Shown: one piece after another, positions 58,137 through 64,000 of the stretch
Layout: each line of letters begins with the position of its first letter
Position numbering within the stretch: the stretch's first letter is position 1
Assembly (NCBI GenBank): GCA_021234535.1
Contig: CM037839.1
Span: forward strand, 11,533,419 to 11,597,418
Origin: Stichopus chloronotus
Lineage: Eukaryota > Echinodermata > Holothuroidea > Aspidochirotida > Stichopodidae
Direction: 5' to 3'
DNA: 64,000 nt
Program-made: the position numbers and the translations under genes
Notes under the pieces: model-generated
The model's database searches: none
The model's input: the letters and a program-made list of their open reading frames with translations, nothing else
Told to the model about the DNA's origin: nothing

Positions 58137-58451
58137 CTGGCAGAGAACAAACAACTCCAGCATCTTCATTGTGAGAGCAGTCTGATGTAACACTGTCGTA
58201 GCTACAGTCAATGAGTCTGCTTTCACTGCCACCACAATTGACATTATCCAAAAGAATGCTGCCAATTCCTTGACCGAATGCTGCATATTTAGGAGCAGAG
58301 TCAGCTGAAGGGAAGCCAAGCTGACGACAGGCGACCTCAGCGTCTGCTAGATCCCAATCATCATCACAGACAGTTCCCCATTCTCCGTTGATGTAAACCT
58401 CAACACGACCTGCATTTTCAGTACCCCCCCATAGGCGAATGGAACCTTCAT
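58137..58451 (-). CDS. SRCR domain exon (no ATG in frame)
   Basis: The exon is 315 bp, phase 1-1, with acceptor ...cttttgcag and donor gtaata. It encodes [86 protein letters not shown]. The usual N-x-T sequon is T-E-N, so no glycosylation site here. L-W-G-G replaces L-A-G-G. The frame is fully open but easily missed because a longer ATG frame overlaps it. Confidence 0.92.
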
Positions 58452-60913
58452 CTGCAAAAGCAAGTAGTAAAAATTGTCTTTATGCACTATGCAGAAATGT
58501 TGCATGCAATCCCACTTCATTTTACCATTTCGGAAAATTTCCTAAAATTCAGCATCTTTGCAACTTCCTTTATTTGGTAGCAGCAGTTCAGGTGGGTGAG
58601 TACAAAATTAAATGCAGAAATAAATTGTGGTTTCAAAAAAAAACATATGTCATGGATTTGTCAAAAAGTTTTGGTTGATTGATTGGTATCAGAATTACAA
58701 GGTTTTCTCAGCTTGAGCTCTGCTGAACCTCAAGTAACCTTTACTGTCCATCAAAAAGAAGACAGTCTTTGCACTCAATATTGTTCATGTACATAACAAG
58801 TATGAGATCTTTACAAACTTCCACTCTGGAGCACTGCATACCTTCATCGAATAACTTTTAAAAAACAATAACAACAACAAAAGCAACGACAATAACAAAA
58901 ACAATAGCAAAAACAGCAAGAGGGCAATCCACAGAGTTGGGTAGCTCATCGCCAACATGCATCTATTTCAATATAGGGCTTGCACAGAGCCAAATATTCC
59001 TAAACATAAAATGGTGGTAAGAAGAACCAAACATAAAATGGTAATATTGATATCTACTGTAAGCTTAAGCCTATAGCCTGGTGCCACTACTTAGGCTAAA
59101 GAAACGATAACAATAACGGCTCAAAAGTATCTGTGCATATTACGCTACATAATGCAATTATAACATTAGGTTATTCCATATAGGTTAGCCTTAGTGGTTA
59201 CAGTTAGGGGCATGATATAAGAGCATCCCTATATGGGTAACATGCACATTAGTCTCCTATTTACCTGTGCGGGACCTGGTTCTGCTTCAATTTCATTTCG
59301 TTTATTTATTTGTTTTATCACACACTTATACAAAAAATATACTACCATAAAAGTAAGAGTTAATATATACATTTAGTACAATTGTGATGGGAAGTGTACC
59401 ATGGTACCTGTCACAAAGTACTTGATGCAAAAGAGGCAATAGTTTTCAGCTCAGTTCTCAGAGTGTTTAGAGGAATGGGTGCCATTCTCTTCTTGCTTCT
59501 CCTCATGGAGTTCTTTGGGAAGCAAATGGAGTCACAGAGAGTTCCTCCATACAATGATCTCTCACATGCACAAACTGACACATGACCAACAATTTCTGGT
59601 CATTGTTTTCCCAGTAATTGTCAGGTGCCTTACAGATACCCATCCAGACCGTGTCTGGTGTTGAGGAATTGGTCAACATCCTAATGAATGGCGTATGGAC
59701 ATCACAAAAGAGTCATGGTAGGGTCAGACGAGTACCAGCTGGAGACCGACCAAGGATCCTTGATAAAATTGGGCATATATCCAGAAAACTTTAGAAACCA
59801 CCAATTGCTCACTATCTGGGACCCTTAATGTAATTTAAGAGGCCTGCACAGGGCCGATTTTTCTCTGATCTGTAAATGCTGGCCAATGCTTAAAAATAGG
59901 TAAATGGGCTGGCGCCGGGTTAAATGTGACCTAGACAATAATCAAAATACCTTTGACCAACATATATGACATTTGAACTTTGTAAAAAACAATAGGGTTA
60001 TGTGATATGTGATGCGTGATACTCTACGTAATAAATAATATGTTGAAAAAGCAAAATTCTGCACTGAATGCAGTAAACCTACACATCGACTATGACATAT
60101 GTCCAAGCTTCCATTTTGGAGATACTATGTTCACAAGCAAGCTGCCCTTGCACACAAGAATACACCCATGCCATTGTGAATGCAAAGGTTGCACCTGCCA
60201 TCCAAACTACATAAGAAACATGACAGTTATATTATATTTGGTGTCAAAAAGTTGACATACTGACGCAATTTAACACATATGAGACCTTGAAGCACAATGT
60301 AAACCTCTGGGCATTTTCACTCACCTCGACAAAAAATAAAACATGTTGTACCCCTAACCCTCTAAAAGCTACGTGTACGTGATAGGGAAAATTGAAATAC
60401 CAAGAACCGCAATGACTGTGGACAGAAGGTCTCTACCATGCAGCTCACCTCTGAAGGGACATGATTTCATAAAGATAAATCCTCAAATAATTTAAATATC
60501 ATTACACTAGCTGTAAATCGATGTTACTAGGCTTATGATGAAATTGTTGTTTATGCAGATTGTTTACATGACAAAGATCTACCCCATTTCTAATCCTTTC
60601 AAATTGCAAAGTTTTGTTGCCATGAGGGCATTGAAGAAAGGAAGGATGGATAAATTTCATAATGATGCCATGTGGTACTGTAAATGCACATATGACATAC
60701 CCTCCCACTACATGTATGGCAATTCCTGATATCTCTACCTACAGCTGTTACAATTCATCACTGATTACCAAGGGGACTACCTGAGTACTAGCAAATACAA
60801 CCTGACATACGACATCTCCTTTTAGCTAAGACTGAACAAATGTCATCAAGGAACTGACCACAACTTATCTCTTATGTCAACACAGTCTCACCTTCATTTG
60901 TCCTGTGTGCATT

Positions 60914-62038
60914 AGCCGTGTTCCCATTTGAGTGAGCGCGGTGGATCATGGTTTTATTGCATCGAGTGGTGTCGAATAACTTGATCCAGAACCGCGTTCC
61001 CATTTGAGTGAGCGCGGTAGATCAACATGTTATATGAACACATTGCGTAAGCACGAAAAGGTCACCAACGTTTACAAGTCGGATATCGCACACTAGCACT
61101 GTATCACAAAAATGTACATGTGCGGGTGTTGCTAACTGCATGCACACTACAACAGCAGCATAGTATTGGTCATATCATAATTTCGCAGCTTAGCACTAAC
61201 TTTGTTCCCACTTCTACGACGTACTTAGGAGCGTGAGGTATTAACACATGTCAAGAACGTCATTTGTTTTTTAATATGGAGGTAAACATTGCTGGTTTGG
61301 CAAGTTTGCTCGTGCTTCTACCTCAGTTAAGAGTTTATTACATCGAAGGTAGTTGACCACTTGAAGAATGTTTCTCTTGTTGCACTAAAATGCCATTCGG
61401 CAGTTTATATACACTTTATATCAGGGGTTCAATTTATCGGTAACAGAGCAGATGTAAGAAGAAATTGTTTTGAAAAGCAACATACCGAAAATAAGTCAAC
61501 GAACAGACCAAATTTCTTATAAATTATCAGGGCGCAACTTTAAAATCCGTACCATATGAACGTGCTCGCTAGTTCTTTTAATTATACCTGATACCTTGTC
61601 CGATTGCTACCGATTCTAAATTAGTACCATTATCAGAATTGCAGTAACTTAGCCCCTTCTCGGTCAATCAGTAGCGAAATACAGGCAGAAAATGTGCGCT
61701 GTACATGTACGCTACACTACTGCACTATGGTGTATACACTTGCCCTACTAGCGACGTGCCCAGCGAGGCTTAAGTTAGAACTAATTACCCGCGTTTGCCA
61801 CCGGAAAGCAAATGCATGCCGGGAAGGAATAAACCGGAGATCCAGGGTCACTTGATCTACCGATGTGTTCCCATTACGAACTTTGATCCAGAGCGGTCGA
61901 TCTGATCTACCCCGATGGGTGCTTCAAAATCAGTGGATCTTGATCTTGAGTGAGCGTTGTTGATCCGCGTTCCCATTAGAGTTTGATCTAGCGCGGTAGA
62001 TCTTGATCCACTGCGCTCACTCAAATGGGAACACGGCT
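60914..62038. mobile_element. Non-autonomous TIR DNA transposon with subterminal repeats
   Basis: The outer 35 bp are inverted with one mismatch: left AGCCGTGTTCCCATTTGAGT..., right the complement, ending ...GGGAACACGGCT. Inside both ends, the same words recur (GTTCCCATT, GAGTGAGCGCGGT, TGATC-A-x-x-x-GCGGT; for example near 60,993, 61,867, 61,960 and 61,990), resembling clustered transposase-binding sites. There is no long open frame. ATT (or TA) flanks both sides. The superfamily is unassigned. Confidence 0.85.
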
Positions 62039-63044
62039 ATTAAGTAGTAAGTTTTAGTTAGGATTACTATAGGAAGTTTTTATCAGGATTGCTTTGATAT
62101 CACTTCCTTTAATATCCAAACTTTATACCCACAGCAAAGCATTGTATACACTTCCCTGCTACCAACAAAGCAAAAGCAAATATGACCCCACCCACTTTTT
62201 CCTTCCAAATTTCCACATGTTCCAACATAACACTGGCCAGAGAGTTGTAGGTAAATGCACATATACTTGCATTTGGTGGCTAGAAAGTGTACAGTACTAC
62301 AGATTTTGATTTTCCAACTTGTCAATGAAACCCCTCAAACACACACAAACAATTCAGCAAAGTTCATAGCAATTAAGACATGTTTTGGCAGTACTCCAAA
62401 ATGAGCATTTTCTGGATTCAGTTTTGATTTGACAGAACTGGAACTAGATATAAATTTGTATTTTTTATATTTAAATTATAAATATTTAAATTTATAAATT
62501 GTATCAATGCATGGTTAGCATATCACACACCAGAACTGCAGGTCCATAGCCAGATTAACCAACTGGGTGGGCATCAATGTTGGAGTTTTGTCTACCTGGG
62601 GGGTCCCCTTTGAAACTTTTTTGTATTTCTCAACGGTTCTAGATTCAAAATGGTGCAAGATTTCCACCTTTTCTCCCTGTATCTGTGTTACAAGCTTTTA
62701 TTTGGATAATATCCTTATTACTTTTCTTCATTTTGTTTATTTTTTTTTATTGTCATTAATTTTACTTTGCGTTCAAAGGATGTTTGGGGATATGATATCT
62801 CTCTGCGGCATTATTGGCCTGTGTGCTGCGGATTGGTCACCCATGTTGCAGAGCAAAGCATGGTGATAACATATCTCCATATTTTTAATGGCTATCTGTG
62901 AGATTTGCTCCTACTGCTACATTGATCTAGAGTATGTCGATCATTTTAAACAATTCAACAGGACTTTGGTATGTGTACTGAAGATCAAGACTCCATTCAC
63001 ACTTAATTAATGTGAGTTATGATCCTGACAGTTTATGAAAGACA

Positions 63045-63080
63045 GACAAACAGACAGACAAACAGATAGACAGACATACA
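63045..63080. repeat. (CAGA)n-like repeat
   Basis: CAGACAAACAGACAGACAAA-type tetranucleotides, intronic. Confidence 0.85.
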
Positions 63081-63185
63081 TACAAATCTTTAAAACATAT
63101 CTGTGATTACAAGTAAGTATTCTAAATCAAATAAAAGTAAGTACTGAAGTAATGTGCAAGCCAAGTCAACTTCTGGTAGACATAC

Positions 63186-63506
63186 CTTCTACACGTGGTG
63201 CACAAACTACTCCAGCATCTTCACCATGAGAACAGTCACGTGTGACTAAATCTCTAGCACATTCTACCAGCCTGTTTTCAGCTCCAGTACAACCAACATC
63301 ATCAAGGTAAATGAGACCCTCTCCCTGTCCAAATGATGCATAATCGGTGACAGCGATGACTGATGGGAAACCCAGCTGATGACAGACAACGGCGCCATCG
63401 TTCAAATCCCAGTGGTCATCGCAGACAGTTCCCCACTCTCTTTGTGTATATACCTCAACACGACCTGCCGTCTCGTTGCCCCCTACAAGTCGAATGGCCC
63501 CTTGAT
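63186..63506 (-). CDS. SRCR domain exon (first in the window in transcript order)
   Basis: The exon is 321 bp, phase 1-1, with donor gtatgt. It encodes [94 protein letters not shown]. It is the most divergent of the twelve-SRCR run (A-R-D-L-V loop, E-N for E-S). The phase-1 start shows at least one more coding exon upstream, beyond the window. Confidence 0.94.
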
Positions 63507-64000
63507 CTGTGAGGGCCCAAAAGATCAATCTTCGACAATATCAGTTGAATAATAATGACGTTAAATCTTTAGGCATGTACTAGCATCGCATCTAACTGAT
63601 CGGTTCTACTAAGCCTACATTCTCCAATTTCTTCAGTCCTTTGAATAATGCCTAAAATCAATGGCAATTAAGGCAGTGCCTGCTTTGTTTTAAAGTAAAC
63701 ATGTCACATGAATTCCACCAACGACTCTTGAACAGGTTCCTAAACTTAAGAATATGTCAAAAGAGAATTTCCTCAGAAATACAGCAAAAGAGTTACATAC
63801 AGCATTGAAAAAATACTATCAACTTAAATGCTGAATCATCCCATTTATCAGTAAGTTACTTCTTGTCCATTGGTATTGTTCGATTGTGGACAAGCTTCAC
63901 ATATTTTGCACAAAAGTTCAAGTTACATCTTGATTCACGATTAATGTGGACATTATGCATGATGGTTTGTATTCATATGTTTTGATCTTCAACTGCTCCC
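63507..64000. other. Intron running off the window; nothing recognised
   Basis: About 500 bp of AT-rich non-coding sequence upstream of the first SRCR exon. Confidence 0.5.

Larger units (their letters stand above)
58452..63185. other. Longest intron, with a TIR element and simple repeats
   Basis: It holds an AAC/AAAC-rich stretch (58,860-58,920), the TIR element 60914-62038, an AT palindrome near 62,465-62,500 and CAGA repeats (63,045-63,080). No exon or promoter was recognised. At 4.7 kb it could hide a gene boundary. Confidence 0.5.
1..63506 (-). other. Multi-exon SRCR / hevein-like mosaic gene (or gene cluster), incomplete at both ends
   Basis: Twenty-six domain-sized minus-strand exons can be chained in one direction. 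Every exon begins after an AG and ends before a GT at codon phase 1, so all are exchangeable in frame. Family knowledge: SRCR domains occur in secreted or membrane pattern-recognition and scavenger proteins (DMBT1, CD163, echinoderm SRCR families). Hevein-like folds bind chitin or GlcNAc oligomers. From this I infer an extracellular microbial-surface or glycan-binding protein. No signal peptide, transmembrane exon, CUB or ZP domain was found, so secretion versus membrane anchoring is unknown. The 3.3-kb intron 31389-34674 and the 4.7-kb intron 58452-63185 are the likeliest places for a hidden gene boundary. Confidence 0.8.

Overview
The window is metazoan genomic DNA: intron-rich, AT-rich, and full of degraded transposon fragments. 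The domain content (long runs of six-cysteine SRCR domains mixed with an eight-cysteine hevein-like module) and the TGACCTTTGACC-type dispersed repeats point to an invertebrate deuterostome. An echinoderm such as a sea urchin or sea cucumber seems most likely, with amphioxus or a hemichordate as alternatives. This placement is inference; no species-specific marker was seen.

Almost all host coding signal lies on the minus strand, so transcription runs from high to low coordinates. I reconstruct 26 exons, each a single domain bounded by AG/GT splice sites and each phase 1-1. Nineteen encode SRCR domains of about 105-109 codons and seven encode a hevein-like (ChtBD1-like) module of 59-66 codons. 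Because every exon is symmetric, any combination can be spliced together in frame. They can form one DMBT1-like mosaic protein of about 2,430 residues within the window, open at both ends. Neither a signal-peptide exon nor a terminal exon was found, so two or more adjacent genes cannot be excluded.

Layout in transcript order: twelve consecutive SRCR exons (63506 down to 24641); a hevein-like exon (22934-23110); two SRCR exons (19796 to 18121); then an alternating SRCR/hevein zone (16890 to 11323); two hevein-like exons in a row (8044 to 7415); two SRCR exons (5851 to 2952); a hevein-like exon (1197-1373); and an SRCR exon cut by the window start. Introns in the 3' half are paralogous. Three hevein-to-SRCR introns have nearly the same length once a local minisatellite is subtracted, so the region grew by tandem duplication of an SRCR+hevein block. 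Three broken SRCR exons mark losses from this array.

The largest insertion (36073-44597) is a complete Ty3/Gypsy-type LTR retrotransposon on the minus strand. It has two 1494-bp LTRs that look identical, a 4-bp TAAA target duplication, gag, and a -1-frame pol, so it is young and structurally intact. Other mobile DNA includes a 1.1-kb terminal-inverted-repeat element (60914-62038), three copies of a 0.53-0.58-kb TIR element, a fold-back hairpin, three LINE fragments, and two degraded copies of an unidentified cysteine-containing coding repeat. No tRNA, rRNA or CRISPR array was seen.
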